Below are positions 36,668-45,855 of a stretch of 64,000 nt of DNA, piece by piece. The DNA lies in NCBI RefSeq assembly GCF_009177065.1, contig NZ_WEZF01000010.1, positions 186,001-250,000 on the forward strand. The letters are read 5' to 3'. Below the pieces are notes generated by a model. That model had not been told where the DNA came from, ran no database searches, and was given only the letters and a program-made list of their open reading frames with translations. Each line of letters opens with the position of its first letter. Position 1 is the first letter of the stretch. The DNA is from Tautonia marina (GTDB lineage: Bacteria; Planctomycetota; Planctomycetia; Isosphaerales; Isosphaeraceae). Position numbers and translations under genes: made by a program.

Positions 36668-37720
36668 TCAACTACCGACAAACTGAGCGTACAGGGTCCG
36701 GGCCTTGGCAATGTCGTTCGTTCCCTTGATGATCGCCCGACCATCCGGAAACACCGTAAACTCGTAGCCTTCGGTCGCAAACCGAAGCATATACGCATTA
36801 TGCCGAACCTCTCCGAGCGGCGCGAGCCGACCGCCGAGTTCGGCAAAATCCAGGGGCGAATCCCGCCGGGCGGCCACCTGCACGGCATTCCGTCCGCACA
36901 GGGCCGTCGTGTGCGATCCCATCCTCCCTTCGAGCCACTCGAAGTTCTGTTGGCCGCAGCACGGGCAATTGACTTTCCCCTTGAGTGAGGCAATCTTCAG
37001 ACGGCGGAACGACCAGTCCCAGATGTCAAACATGATCAACTCTCGGTTGATCGACGCTTGCTTGCCCCCCAGAATCTTGATCGCCTCGACCGCCTCGAAC
37101 GACGCCACCACCGCCACCGCTGGACCGAGCACCCCAGCCGTCTCGCAGGTCGGGGTCATGCCTGGTGGCGGGCTCGTCTCGACAACGCATCGCAAACACG
37201 GCGTCTCGCCGGGCAAGATGGTCATCGTCTGCCCTTCGCTGCCGATCACCCCGCCGAAGACCCAGGGCTTGCCCAGCTTCACGGCGGCGTCGTTGATCAG
37301 ATAGCGCGTCTCGAAGTTGTCGGTGCCGTCGAGAATCAGATCGGCGTCGGAAACCAGATCGAGAATGTTCGTATGATCGATGTCCGTCACGACCGGCTCG
37401 ATCGTCACCTGGCTGTTGATCGCTCGCAATTTCCGAGCGGCCGCTTCAGCCTTGGGCAAGTTGTCGGCAACGTCGTTCTCGTCAAAGAGAATCTGCCGTT
37501 GCAGGTTGTGCGTTTCAATAAAGTCCCGATCGACCACCCGCACGAAGCCGACTCCGGCCCGCACCAAGTGATTCGCCAGCACGGTGCCCAGCGCTCCGCA
37601 GCCACAAATGGTCACTCGGCTGTTGATCAGTTTGCGCTGGCCGTCCTCACCCAGGTTCTGAAAGCGAATCTGACGGCTGTAGCGTTCAAGTTCGGCGGGA
37701 ACGTCGGCAAAGGGTTGCAT
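36668..37720 (-). CDS. MoeB/ThiF/HesA-like ubiquitin-like protein activating enzyme
   Basis: The 350-residue protein has the E1-like adenylation fold: GCGALGTVLANHLVRAGVG near the start, NLQRQILFDENDV, DLILDGTDNFETR and the zinc Cys pairs TPCLRCV and CPCCGQ. A MoeB-type C-terminal extension of about 100 residues (from about 250) includes a domain with no rhodanese motif. Enzymes of this kind activate the C-terminal Gly of MoaD/ThiS-like proteins with ATP to allow sulfur transfer. The gene lies 75 bases upstream of the cysteine desulfurase and 132 bases downstream of the carrier gene. Confidence 0.9.
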   Translation of the reverse strand: MQPFADVPAELERYSRQIRFQNLGEDGQRKLINSRVTICGCGALGTVLANHLVRAGVGFVRVVDRDFIETHNLQRQILFDENDVADNLPKAEAAARKLRAINSQVTIEPVVTDIDHTNILDLVSDADLILDGTDNFETRYLINDAAVKLGKPWVFGGVIGSEGQTMTILPGETPCLRCVVETSPPPGMTPTCETAGVLGPAVAVVASFEAVEAIKILGGKQASINRELIMFDIWDWSFRRLKIASLKGKVNCPCCGQQNFEWLEGRMGSHTTALCGRNAVQVAARRDSPLDFAELGGRLAPLGEVRHNAYMLRFATEGYEFTVFPDGRAIIKGTNDIAKARTLYAQFVGS

Positions 37721-37851
37721 GGTCGGTGTCGATTCAATTCGGTTCGGGAAAGGGAGTGTTCAGGAGCAGCCGATCGCTCAAATCCAGGCCCAGCTTCCCG
37801 CCGGGGAAGAGTCAGCCCTTCCCCGGCGTGATTCGTTCGAGCCCGAGCGGG

Positions 37852-38124
37852 TCAGCCTCCGGCAATCGCCGGAATGATGCCGATCTCGTCGCTCTCCTTC
37901 ACGGGCGTGTCCAGTTCGTCCATGAAGCGGATGTCCTCGTCGTTCACGAAAACATTCACATACTGATGCAGCTGGCCTTCACCTGCGAACAGCCGTTTGT
38001 GCAGGTCGGGATACTGACGACCGACATCGGCGAGAACCTCGCCAACGGTGGTTCCAGCGCCTTCGAGCGACGCCTGGCCATCGGCTGACGGACGGAGCGG
38101 AGTAGGAATGCTGACCTTGGCCAT
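37852..38124 (-). CDS. MoaD/ThiS family ubiquitin-like sulfur carrier
   Basis: The 90-residue protein has a beta-grasp fold and ends in the diglycine of sulfur carriers (GIIPAIAGG). Residues match the CysO-like MoaD group, with VGEVLADVGRQYPDLHKRL in the middle and VNVFVNDEDIRFMDEL. Since the Gly-Gly is terminal there is no need for processing by a JAMM protease. The start at 38124 (MAKVSIPTPL) is preferred over an ATG at 38175. It sits between threonine synthase and the activating enzyme. Confidence 0.9.
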   Translation of the reverse strand: MAKVSIPTPLRPSADGQASLEGAGTTVGEVLADVGRQYPDLHKRLFAGEGQLHQYVNVFVNDEDIRFMDELDTPVKESDEIGIIPAIAGG

Positions 38125-38196
38125 CGGGGGCGCTGCCTCACTTTCAATTGCACTGCGACCGATCAATGAAATCACTTGTCAACGCATCTGCGAGGA

Positions 38197-38244
38197 CAAG
38201 TCCCCTCCAGAGTCCATGCCTTGGTTCGATCCGGAGGGGACTTG
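38197..38244. other. Inverted repeat between threonine synthase and the sulfur-carrier gene
   Basis: CAAGTCCCCTCC (38197-38208) and GGAGGGGACTTG (38233-38244) can pair over 12 bases around a 24-base loop, just after the threonine synthase stop. On the minus strand a perfect TTGACA lies at 38182-38177, which could give the downstream genes their own promoter; its -10 is poor. Confidence 0.6.
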
Positions 38245-38254
38245 CCGACGGAGC

Positions 38255-39529
38255 TCAGGCACCCACTGGAGTCAGTTCCGACTCAGCCGGGGCAGACGCA
38301 CCGACCAACGCTTCGAACTCTGCAAGGTTGGGAGCGATCACCGGGGGAAGGGGGATGCGATCGATAATCGCTTCCTGAGTCTTCAGGCCATTGCCCGTGA
38401 TGCAAATGACCGTCGAGCCGTCGCGGTCGATCTTTCCTTGTTCGATCAGCTTCCGGGTCACGGCCAGGGTCACGCCGCCGGCCGTCTCGGCCCAGACGCC
38501 CTCGGTCTCGGCCAGCAGCTTCATGGCATCGACGATCGCGTCATCGTCCACATCTTCACCCCAGCCGCCGGTTTCGCGCATCAGTTTCGAGGCAAAGAAG
38601 CCGTCGGCCGGGTCGCCGATTGCCAGGCTCTTGGCGATCGTCTGCGGGTCCCGGATCGGCTTGACCCGCTTGGCATCGGTCTTCACCGTGTTGGTGATCG
38701 GATTGCAGCCCGCCGCCTGGGCGCCGAACATCCGGGTCTTGACCGGGTCCACGAAGCCCAAGCCTTCCAGCTCCTTGAACGCCTTGTAGATCTTCCCGAT
38801 CAGGCTGCCGCCGGCCATTGGGGCGACAACGTGATCCGGCGTTCGCCAGCCCAGATCCTCGGCGATCTCGAAGCCCATCGACTTCGAGCCTTCGGCGTAG
38901 AACGGCCGGAGGTTCACATTGACGAACCCCCAGCCGAACCGGAAGGCAATCTGCGAGCAAAGCCGGTTGACGTGGTCGTAATTCCCCTTGATCGCCACGA
39001 CCTTTGCACCGTAGATCGTCGCGCCCAGGACCTTTCCTTGTTCCAGGTTGTCCGGGATCAGGACGTAGGCCTTCAGCCCCGCGGCCGAGGCGTTCGCCGC
39101 CACCGATCCGGCCAGGTTCCCCGTTGAGGCGCACCCGACCGTATCAAAGCCCAGCTCGACGGCCTTCGACAGGGCAACAGCCACCACGCGGTCCTTGAAC
39201 GAGAGGGTCGGATGATTGACCGCGTCGTTCTTGATGTACAGTTCTCGGATGCCGAGCGCCTCGGCCAGGCGTTTGGCCTTGATGAGCGGCGTGCAGCCGA
39301 CCTGCAAGCCCACGGTCGGCTCGCCGTCAATCGGCAGCAGTTCCTTGTAGCGCCACATGGTCCGGGGGCGGCGTTCGATCGCCTCGCGGCTCAAGGCTCG
39401 GCCGATCGCCTCGTAATCGTATTCGACCTCCAGTGGGCCGAAGTCTTCCGTGCAAAAGTTCAGGGCTTCTTTGGGGTACTGCTTCCCACAAAGGCGACAG
39501 GTCAGGCCGCGGACGAATTCGGAACTCAC
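38255..39529 (-). CDS. thrC: Threonine synthase
   Basis: The 424-residue protein is a PLP-dependent fold type II enzyme of the threonine synthase kind, which converts O-phosphohomoserine to threonine. PLP Lys is in HPTLSFKDRVVAVALS, the phosphate loop in CASTGNLAGSVAANASAAG, and an N-terminal zinc-ribbon-like CRLCG...NFC is present. The start at the GTG (39529) has an SD GGGAG nine bases upstream; an ATG at 39574 would add 15 poorly conserved residues. It heads a run of four genes with MoaD-like, MoeB-like and cysteine desulfurase proteins. This is often seen with sulfur-carrier-dependent amino-acid enzymes, so a side role in sulfur amino acid synthesis is possible. Confidence 0.88.
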   Translation of the reverse strand: MSSEFVRGLTCRLCGKQYPKEALNFCTEDFGPLEVEYDYEAIGRALSREAIERRPRTMWRYKELLPIDGEPTVGLQVGCTPLIKAKRLAEALGIRELYIKNDAVNHPTLSFKDRVVAVALSKAVELGFDTVGCASTGNLAGSVAANASAAGLKAYVLIPDNLEQGKVLGATIYGAKVVAIKGNYDHVNRLCSQIAFRFGWGFVNVNLRPFYAEGSKSMGFEIAEDLGWRTPDHVVAPMAGGSLIGKIYKAFKELEGLGFVDPVKTRMFGAQAAGCNPITNTVKTDAKRVKPIRDPQTIAKSLAIGDPADGFFASKLMRETGGWGEDVDDDAIVDAMKLLAETEGVWAETAGGVTLAVTRKLIEQGKIDRDGSTVICITGNGLKTQEAIIDRIPLPPVIAPNLAEFEALVGASAPAESELTPVGA

Positions 39530-39574
39530 CGGTGGTTCTCCCGAGGTCGGCTCGGCGGCTCCCGAAGGCTTCAT

Positions 39575-40011
39575 GCATCACCAGGATGCCTTGGGGGCAT
39601 CGAGGCCGCACGAGGGGATCGCCGGCACGGGTCCGGGCGTCGGCCATCGCGTCACGGAACGTTTCCGTAACGGGACCGAACGCCATGATCCGTTCCGATC
39701 CGGCAGCGCCGTCTCAATCCAGAGCTGATGGTGGGCAGGGCGGCGAGGCGATGGGGCAGGGCTGATCCGGAAGACTCGTTGGTCTGTGCCGACGGGTCAT
39801 GGAGGCCATCTCATCTCTCCCCAAGAAAACATCCGATGCGGAACCTCCGGAAGGTCGACCACACTCGGTGGGCGGGAATTAGCACCAGCATCCGCCCAGG
39901 TTGGCGGATCGGTTGCTGTGGCGTCGCAGGGCCCGTCCCTCAGCCACTCTGGATAAGATGCGTGCCGGATTGAGAAAGTTGCACAAGAGTACCGCGACGG
40001 AGGGCGGCGAG
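39575..40011. other. Intergenic region upstream of thrC
   Basis: No gene is evident. I saw no convincing riboswitch, T-box or terminator by eye. Short open frames on both strands look like frame noise. Confidence 0.4.
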
Positions 40012-41139
40012 TCAAGGGCTCGGCACGCTCGCGACCCTCGGCCGGTGCCCCCCGATCGGCCCCCGAGCCTCGGCCGAGGCCCTCTGCTCCTCCCGAGGTC
40101 CTTCAGGAGCCGGCCAGGTAAACAGGTAGCGGAACCCGATCGCCTTGCAGACCGCCACCAGGACCAGCGGCGCGATCAATCCGGCTGCGGTGCCCAGCGC
40201 AATGTGCATCGGCAAGCCCGTGAACCCGAGCCCCCGAGAGAGCAGGATTCGGGTCGCCACCGACGCATGCCCACTCGCCACATAGAGTTGCAGCGAGTGC
40301 CTCCCGCAATGCCTTAGCAGTTCCACTCCCGGCAAGCGATCGAGCACCATCGCCACGCCGAACATCCCAAGTGTCCCGAACAGGGCCGGCACCAGGTCAA
40401 ACCAGGCATGCTCGTCCCATCCCAGCGCCACGGCCCCCTTCATCAAACCGAAGGCCAGCGGCACAAACCAGACGAGCCGCCTCGGCTTCAGCCAGTCGCC
40501 CAGCATCCGGACATGATCGGCCAGAAACAGGCCCAGCCCGAAGTACACGGCGAACAGGCCGACCTGCACCAGCAGCGACGGGGCACCGTCCCAGAGCGGC
40601 ACCAGTAGGTGGAGCGCCACCCCGATTGCCAGGAAGCCCGAGCGACTGCCTCCCCTGGCCGTCCAGAGGCCGAATCCCATCATGACCGCGAACAGGACGT
40701 ACAGGAACCAGACCCCCTGCATCGGGTCAAACAGCATCTTCAGCGGGGTCAGCGGGTCGGCCTTCGTGTTGGTCATCCCCGAGACGACCGTATGGCATCC
40801 CCAGGCGATCAACGACCAGAGCAGGTAGGGATAGGCCAGGGTCCGGGCCTTGGTTCCCACGAATGTCGGCAACCCTTTGCGCACCGATCGCGCAGCGAAG
40901 AGCCCCGACGCCAGAAACAGGGCCGGCATCCGAAACGTGTAGAGCAGATCATACGCCGCCCAGAGCCGATCCTTGCCCACTTCCGGCACGAACGCGGCAA
41001 AGGCCAGGCCCCCGAGCACGTGGCCGAGCACGACCAGGACGATCGAGAGCCCCCGAAACGTGTCGATCCACGTCACTCTCGGGTTCGCAGGGGTCGACAT
41101 TGCCGGCGGAGCCATCTCGGCAGCCGTTGCGGTGCTCAT
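40012..41139 (-). CDS. Acyltransferase 3 family membrane protein
   Basis: The 375-residue protein has about ten transmembrane helices. The N-terminal signature is RVTWIDTFRGLSIVLVVLGH, with the catalytic His at the end as in OafA-type O-acyltransferases, and RMPALFLASGLFAARS follows. Such enzymes acetylate or succinylate cell-surface sugars. The start at 41139 has an SD GGAGG ten bases upstream. No polysaccharide genes are nearby. Confidence 0.87.
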   Translation of the reverse strand: MSTATAAEMAPPAMSTPANPRVTWIDTFRGLSIVLVVLGHVLGGLAFAAFVPEVGKDRLWAAYDLLYTFRMPALFLASGLFAARSVRKGLPTFVGTKARTLAYPYLLWSLIAWGCHTVVSGMTNTKADPLTPLKMLFDPMQGVWFLYVLFAVMMGFGLWTARGGSRSGFLAIGVALHLLVPLWDGAPSLLVQVGLFAVYFGLGLFLADHVRMLGDWLKPRRLVWFVPLAFGLMKGAVALGWDEHAWFDLVPALFGTLGMFGVAMVLDRLPGVELLRHCGRHSLQLYVASGHASVATRILLSRGLGFTGLPMHIALGTAAGLIAPLVLVAVCKAIGFRYLFTWPAPEGPREEQRASAEARGPIGGHRPRVASVPSP

Positions 41140-41358
41140 CGATGAGGGACCTCCGTGTCGCGCATTCAACTCGTGGAGGAGAGGACTCCGTCCCCTCAAG
41201 CCCGACGGAATTCGGTGGGCCAACGCCCCCTCCTTCCGCCGATTCGGTCCAGGCAAAGCGGGAAGGGGATCAATCGCTCGACGTCGTGACAGACGCCGCC
41301 GCGTCGGGTTATCGCGGCGACGCCCTCAACCGTCAAGACCAGTCACACTCCAGGCCGC

Positions 41359-41706
41359 TCATTCTTCCGGACCGCCCCGCTTCTTCTTCGGCGTCAGGGT
41401 GATCTTCGACGCCACCCCGTCTTCATGTTCGATTCGGACCCTGGCCTTGCCCTCGCGCTTCTTGAAGTTTTCGAGATCGAACTTCTTGGCTTGCTTGCCT
41501 TTGGGGTTAATAAAGACGGTCTTTTCCGTAATCGTGACCGTCACCTCGTCTCCGCTCTTCTTTTCGACCACGACGAGGGTTTTCTCGTCCGGGTTCACCG
41601 TTTTCACCGTGCCGAACAGCTCGGCCGCCAGGGCCGGAACCACGGCCACCAGCAGGGCCACTCCCACCATTGCGGCCGTCATCAGCCAGGATCGTCGGGT
41701 ACGCAT
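41359..41706 (-). CDS. Small exported basic protein of unknown function
   Basis: The 115-residue protein has a signal peptide (TRRSWLMTAAMVGVALLVAV, cut near PALAAE). The mature part reads ELFGTVKTVNPDEKTLVVVE and ends in a Lys/Arg-rich TPKKKRGGPEE; the beta-strand pattern suggests an OB-like or DUF5666-type fold. The start is uncertain: ATG 41706 and ATG 41727 are both in frame. It is next to the acyltransferase on the same strand. Confidence 0.72.
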   Translation of the reverse strand: MRTRRSWLMTAAMVGVALLVAVVPALAAELFGTVKTVNPDEKTLVVVEKKSGDEVTVTITEKTVFINPKGKQAKKFDLENFKKREGKARVRIEHEDGVASKITLTPKKKRGGPEE

Positions 41707-41987
41707 TGGGATCTTCGGGACCTCCATACGGTCGACATCCCCTCCCTGGTCGGCCAGACTCCCCCCGAACCGGGGAGAAGAGACTCCGGCTCGCATCGCA
41801 GGGTAAAGGGACCTTCACCATAAACCCCGCCATCAGAACCGCGGTAACGTAATTTCCCCCCGGTCTGGCACGATTTTCTCCCCCTCCTTCTCGACACCCG
41901 ACGCACGCGGAGCCGATCCGAAACCCTCCCCGGATCGTAGAATCCTTATACGCCTGCCCTGCGAAGTCTCTGGAAGGGGTGATTGAG

Positions 41988-44900
41988 ATGGCCACCGTAC
42001 GGAAGACACCACCGGTCCCCGGATCGCGCGCTGTCGAGGAACGCACCCGAGAAATCGGCCGCGCCTTGTTCCGGCAGATCGGCCGAGGCCCCTCCCCCCT
42101 CGATCGCTCCTGGTGGGACGACCAACTGATGGGCCTGACGATGGAGGACCCGGAGGTCAAGGTCCAGCTCTTTCGGTTCATCGACGCCCTGCCGACCCTG
42201 GTCGAACCGGCCTCAGTCCGCCGACATTTGAACGAATATCTGGCCGAGGCCGGCGACCGGGTTCCTGGCCTCGTCTCAATGCCGCTCTCCCTCGCCCCTT
42301 CCGGCCCGGTCGGCGACAAGATGCTCGCCCGCATGGCCCGAGCCGCCGCAACCCGCATGGCCCGACGGTTCATCACCGGCAGCACTCCCGAGGAAGCCTT
42401 CCGAACCGTCCTCAATCTTCGCCGCAAAGGGGTGGCCTTCACCGCCGACCTGCTCGGCGAGGCTGTCATCACCGACCGCGAGGCCGAGGTCTATCAGCGC
42501 ACCTGTCTTGAGCTCATCCGAGGACTCGCCGGGCCGCTCGCCCCCGAGCCCGAAATCCCGAGGATCGACCGCGACCACCTCGGCCCGATCCCCCGCGTCA
42601 ACCTCTCGTTGAAGCTCACGAGCCTCACTCCGCGATTCGATCCGACCGCCGCCGAGGCCACGACCGATCGCGTCCTCGATCGTCTCCGCCCGATCCTCCG
42701 GGAAGCGATCGCCCGCCACGCCTTCGTCAATGTTGACATGGAGCAGTACGCCTACAAGGATCTCACCTACGCCATCTTCCGCCGCGCACTCAACGAGCCC
42801 GAGTTCCGCGAATACCCCCACTTCGGCATCGTCTGCCAGGCCTATCTGCTCGACGCCGAGGCCGACCTGCGGGGCCTCCGCGACTGGGCCGAGGCCCGAG
42901 GCACGCCGGTCACGATCCGACTGGTCAAGGGGGCCTACTGGGATTACGAGGTCCTGCTCGCCCGGCAGGTTGGCTGGCCTCTGCCCGTCCACTCCCGCAA
43001 GTGGGAAACCGACGCCTGCTTCGAGCGCTGCTCGGAGTTCCTGCTCGACCATCATCAATGGCTTCGCCCCGCCTTCGGCAGCCACAACGTCCGCAGCCTC
43101 GCCCACGCGATGGCCTCGGCCGAGGTCCGAGAGATCCCGATCGACGCCTTCGAGGTCCAGATCCTTCACGGCATGGGTGACCCGATCCGACGGGCTCTGA
43201 TCGACCGGGGCCACCGGGTCCGTGTCTACTCCCCTTACGGCGCCATGCTGCCCGGCATGGCCTATCTCGTCCGTCGCTTGCTCGAAAACACCTCGAACGA
43301 GTCGTTCCTTCGGGCCAGTGCCCACGGAGAGATACCGGTCGAGGAACTCTTGAAGAACCCCCAGGAGGTCGGAACCATGCGAGCCGTTGTCACCCGGCCT
43401 CGGACCGAGGCCCAACCGGAAGGCCAGCTTCCAGCCTTCACCAATCAACCTCCCATCGACTTCTCCCGAACCGAGAACCGCGACCGCATGCGGGCCGCCC
43501 TCGATCAGGTCCGCGCCCAGTTCGGCCGCGAGTACCCGCTCCGGATCGGCCGAGACGAGGTCTGGACCAACGATTGGCTCACCTCCGAGAGTCCCAACGA
43601 CACCTCCCTCATCGTCGGTCGCACCGCGAAGGCCACCCGCGACCACGCCGACCGCGCGTTAACGATCGCCGAAGCGGCCTATCCTTCCTGGTCCTCGACC
43701 CCAGCCAAAACCCGCGCCGAGGTGCTCGTGAAGGCCGCCGCTATCATGCGAGCCCGCCTCTTTGAGCTGGCCGCCTGGGAGGTCTTCGAGTGTGCCAAGC
43801 CCTGGGCCGAGGCCACGGCCGACATCGACGAGGCGATTGACTTCTGCGAATTCTACGCCCGACGGATGCTCGACCTGGCCGATCCCCGCCGCCGAGACGT
43901 TCCCGGCGAGACGAACCGCCTCGAATACTTCGGCCGAGGGGTCGCCGTGGTCATCCCCCCCTGGAATTTTCCTCTGGCCATCCCTTGCGGGATGACCGTC
44001 GCCGCCCTCGTCGCCGGATGCCCGGTCGTCCTGAAGCCGGCCGAACAATCGCCGGTCATCGCCTGGCACCTCGTCCAGATTCTCCGAGAGGCCGGCGCAC
44101 CTCCCGAGGTCATCCAGTATCTGCCCGGTGTCGGAGAGGAGGTCGGGGCCGCCCTGGTCGATGACCCGAGAGCCGCCGTCGTCGCCTTCACCGGCTCGAA
44201 GGCCGTCGGCCTGACGATCAACCGGGTTGCCGCCGACACCAAACCCGGCCAGCATCACGTCAAGCGCGTCATCGCCGAGATGGGGGGGAAGAACGCCATC
44301 ATCATCGACGACGACGCCGACCTCGACGAAGCCGTTGTTGGCGTCCTCAGAAGCGCCTTCGGTTACGCCGGCCAGAAATGCTCGGCCGCCTCCCGAGCCA
44401 TCGTCCTTGACGGCATCTACGACGCCTTCGTGCAACGGCTGGCCGAGGCCCTCCCCTCGTGGACCGTCGGCCCGGCCGACGACCCCGACCCGGCGATTCC
44501 CCCGGTCATCAACGCCGAGGCTCGCGATCGGATCAACGATTACAAACGAATTGCCCGCACCGAAGGCCGCGTTGTCGCCGAACTGGATGTCGGCCCGCTC
44601 GCCGATCGCGGACACTACGTCGGCCCGATGATCGTCGCCGATGTGGACCCGAAAGCCCGGATCGCCCAGGAAGAAGTCTTTGGGCCGATCCTGACCGTGA
44701 TCCGCGCTAGGGATCTTGACGACGCGCTGCGCATCACCGCCGATGTGGAATACGCCCTGACCGCCGGTCTCTACTCGCGAAGCCCCGCCCACATCGACCG
44801 TGTCTCACGATCGCTCCGCGTCGGCAACCTCTACATCAACCGCCCCTGCACCGGAGCGCTCGTCGATCGCCAGCCATTCGGCGGCTTCAAGATGTCGGGC

Positions 44901-45044
44901 ATCGGCACCAAGGCCGGAGGCCCCGATTATCTGCTCGAATTCCTGCTGGCCCGCTCAATCACCGAAAACACCATGAGGCGAGGGTTCGCTCCCGACCTCG
45001 ACGAGTTGGCCGATCTCGAACCTTCGACTGCATCTCACCCCTGA
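41988..45044 (+). CDS. putA: Bifunctional proline dehydrogenase/L-glutamate-gamma-semialdehyde dehydrogenase PutA
   Basis: The 1018-residue protein oxidises proline to glutamate in two steps. The PRODH TIM-barrel is at about residues 30-480, with NLSLKLTSLTPRFDP, VNVDMEQYAYKDLTY, RLVKGAYWDYE and VYSPYGAMLPGMAYLVRRLLE-like FAD/proline-binding segments. The aldehyde dehydrogenase domain at about 510-1005 shows VIPPWNFPLAIP, the Glu region VIAEMGGKNAIIID and catalytic Cys798 in AGQKCSAASRA. There is no N-terminal DNA-binding domain. The start is set by GGAAGGGG (41972-41979), eight bases before the ATG at 41988. It is of the shorter bacterial PutA type and likely monofunctional as an enzyme. Confidence 0.95.
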   Translation: MATVRKTPPVPGSRAVEERTREIGRALFRQIGRGPSPLDRSWWDDQLMGLTMEDPEVKVQLFRFIDALPTLVEPASVRRHLNEYLAEAGDRVPGLVSMPLSLAPSGPVGDKMLARMARAAATRMARRFITGSTPEEAFRTVLNLRRKGVAFTADLLGEAVITDREAEVYQRTCLELIRGLAGPLAPEPEIPRIDRDHLGPIPRVNLSLKLTSLTPRFDPTAAEATTDRVLDRLRPILREAIARHAFVNVDMEQYAYKDLTYAIFRRALNEPEFREYPHFGIVCQAYLLDAEADLRGLRDWAEARGTPVTIRLVKGAYWDYEVLLARQVGWPLPVHSRKWETDACFERCSEFLLDHHQWLRPAFGSHNVRSLAHAMASAEVREIPIDAFEVQILHGMGDPIRRALIDRGHRVRVYSPYGAMLPGMAYLVRRLLENTSNESFLRASAHGEIPVEELLKNPQEVGTMRAVVTRPRTEAQPEGQLPAFTNQPPIDFSRTENRDRMRAALDQVRAQFGREYPLRIGRDEVWTNDWLTSESPNDTSLIVGRTAKATRDHADRALTIAEAAYPSWSSTPAKTRAEVLVKAAAIMRARLFELAAWEVFECAKPWAEATADIDEAIDFCEFYARRMLDLADPRRRDVPGETNRLEYFGRGVAVVIPPWNFPLAIPCGMTVAALVAGCPVVLKPAEQSPVIAWHLVQILREAGAPPEVIQYLPGVGEEVGAALVDDPRAAVVAFTGSKAVGLTINRVAADTKPGQHHVKRVIAEMGGKNAIIIDDDADLDEAVVGVLRSAFGYAGQKCSAASRAIVLDGIYDAFVQRLAEALPSWTVGPADDPDPAIPPVINAEARDRINDYKRIARTEGRVVAELDVGPLADRGHYVGPMIVADVDPKARIAQEEVFGPILTVIRARDLDDALRITADVEYALTAGLYSRSPAHIDRVSRSLRVGNLYINRPCTGALVDRQPFGGFKMSGIGTKAGGPDYLLEFLLARSITENTMRRGFAPDLDELADLEPSTASHP

Positions 45045-45078
45045 GCCGATCACCTCCACCTTGCTCAACGACACCCAT

Positions 45079-45108
45079 CCCCCGAGCCTTTCCCAATTGG
45101 CTCGGGGG
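45079..45108. terminator. Bidirectional terminator hairpin between putA and the deacylase gene
   Basis: CCCCCGAGCC (45079-45088) pairs perfectly with GGCTCGGGGG (45099-45108). It lies between the converging genes. Confidence 0.7.
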
Positions 45109-45168
45109 CATCCATCGAGACCACAAACACCTCGTCGCCAACACGCATTGCGTGGTGATCCCCCTCGA

Positions 45169-45669
45169 TCAACCGGCCTGACGCCCCGTCGAGCGTGGCC
45201 GCTTCGCAACGATCGGCCTGGCGAAGCGCGCCCGGAGCGGTTCCTCGACCGCTTCGTAATCCCGGTAGCGCAACCGCAGATCCTCATGCCGGAGATTGGC
45301 TTCGACCACAATCTCGGCCCAGGCCGCCAGGCTCGTGTCCACTACGGTCATCACGCCGTAGAGTCGACCGAAGGGGGGCACGGCCCCTCGCTCGCAATCG
45401 ACAAAGACTTGGCTCACCTCATCCTCAGTCGCCAGGCGAACACGGTTGGCCTCCAGCACCAGGGCCAATCGCTCCAGATCGACCCGATGCGTGCTCGGTA
45501 ACACCGCCAGCACGAACCGATCGTCCGCTCGGATCAAGACCCCCTTGGCCACCTGATCTCCCGGCACATGGACACTATGGGCTCGACGCGATGCCGTCGA
45601 TTCAGGGCGGTGCAGCATCGCCTCAAATCGCACCCGATGCTGTTGCAGGTATCCCTGGATGCACATCAT
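45169..45669 (-). CDS. YbaK/EbsC-type aminoacyl-tRNA deacylase
   Basis: The 166-residue protein has the YbaK/ProX editing domain, which hydrolyses mischarged prolyl-tRNA or Cys-tRNA(Pro). Visible family segments are QVAKGVLIRADDRFVLAVLP with the conserved Lys, and RGAVPPFGRLYGVMTVVDTSL with the Gly/Pro loop. The start at 45669 has SD GGGAGG at the right distance. A good promoter lies just upstream. Its neighbour on the other strand is the proline catabolism gene putA, which may be chance or may reflect proline handling. Confidence 0.88.
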   Translation of the reverse strand: MMCIQGYLQQHRVRFEAMLHRPESTASRRAHSVHVPGDQVAKGVLIRADDRFVLAVLPSTHRVDLERLALVLEANRVRLATEDEVSQVFVDCERGAVPPFGRLYGVMTVVDTSLAAWAEIVVEANLRHEDLRLRYRDYEAVEEPLRARFARPIVAKRPRSTGRQAG

Positions 45670-45703
45670 ACGACCCTCCCAATCGGTGCGGTTACCCCTT
45701 GTC

Positions 45704-45732
45704 ATTATAGTCGATCTAGGGAGTCTGGGTAA
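45704..45732 (-). promoter_or_regulatory. Sigma70-type promoter of the deacylase gene
   Basis: On the minus strand TTACCC (45732-45727) and a perfect TATAAT (45709-45704) are separated by 17 bases. The expected start is near 45697, about 28 bases before the ATG at 45669. Confidence 0.7.
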
Positions 45733-45842
45733 CATTTTTGTGTCCTGTGACTCAAAATTGACCCAAGGTTGCGTCGTTGGGAACCGAATTCGGGGTCCAT
45801 CCTCGCGTGGAATTGCTCCGGACCCGAACGGCTGCTAAAATT

Positions 45843-45848
45843 ATTATA
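45843..45848 (+). promoter_or_regulatory. -10 box of the RNase P RNA gene
   Basis: TATTAT at 45843-45848 lies seven bases before the start of the RNA. No good -35 box is found at the usual distance. Confidence 0.5.
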
Positions 45849-45855
45849 CGGTTCG

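Noticed and set aside
42276-43646. 456-codon minus-strand open frame over putA
   Set aside because: Shadow of putA codon bias.
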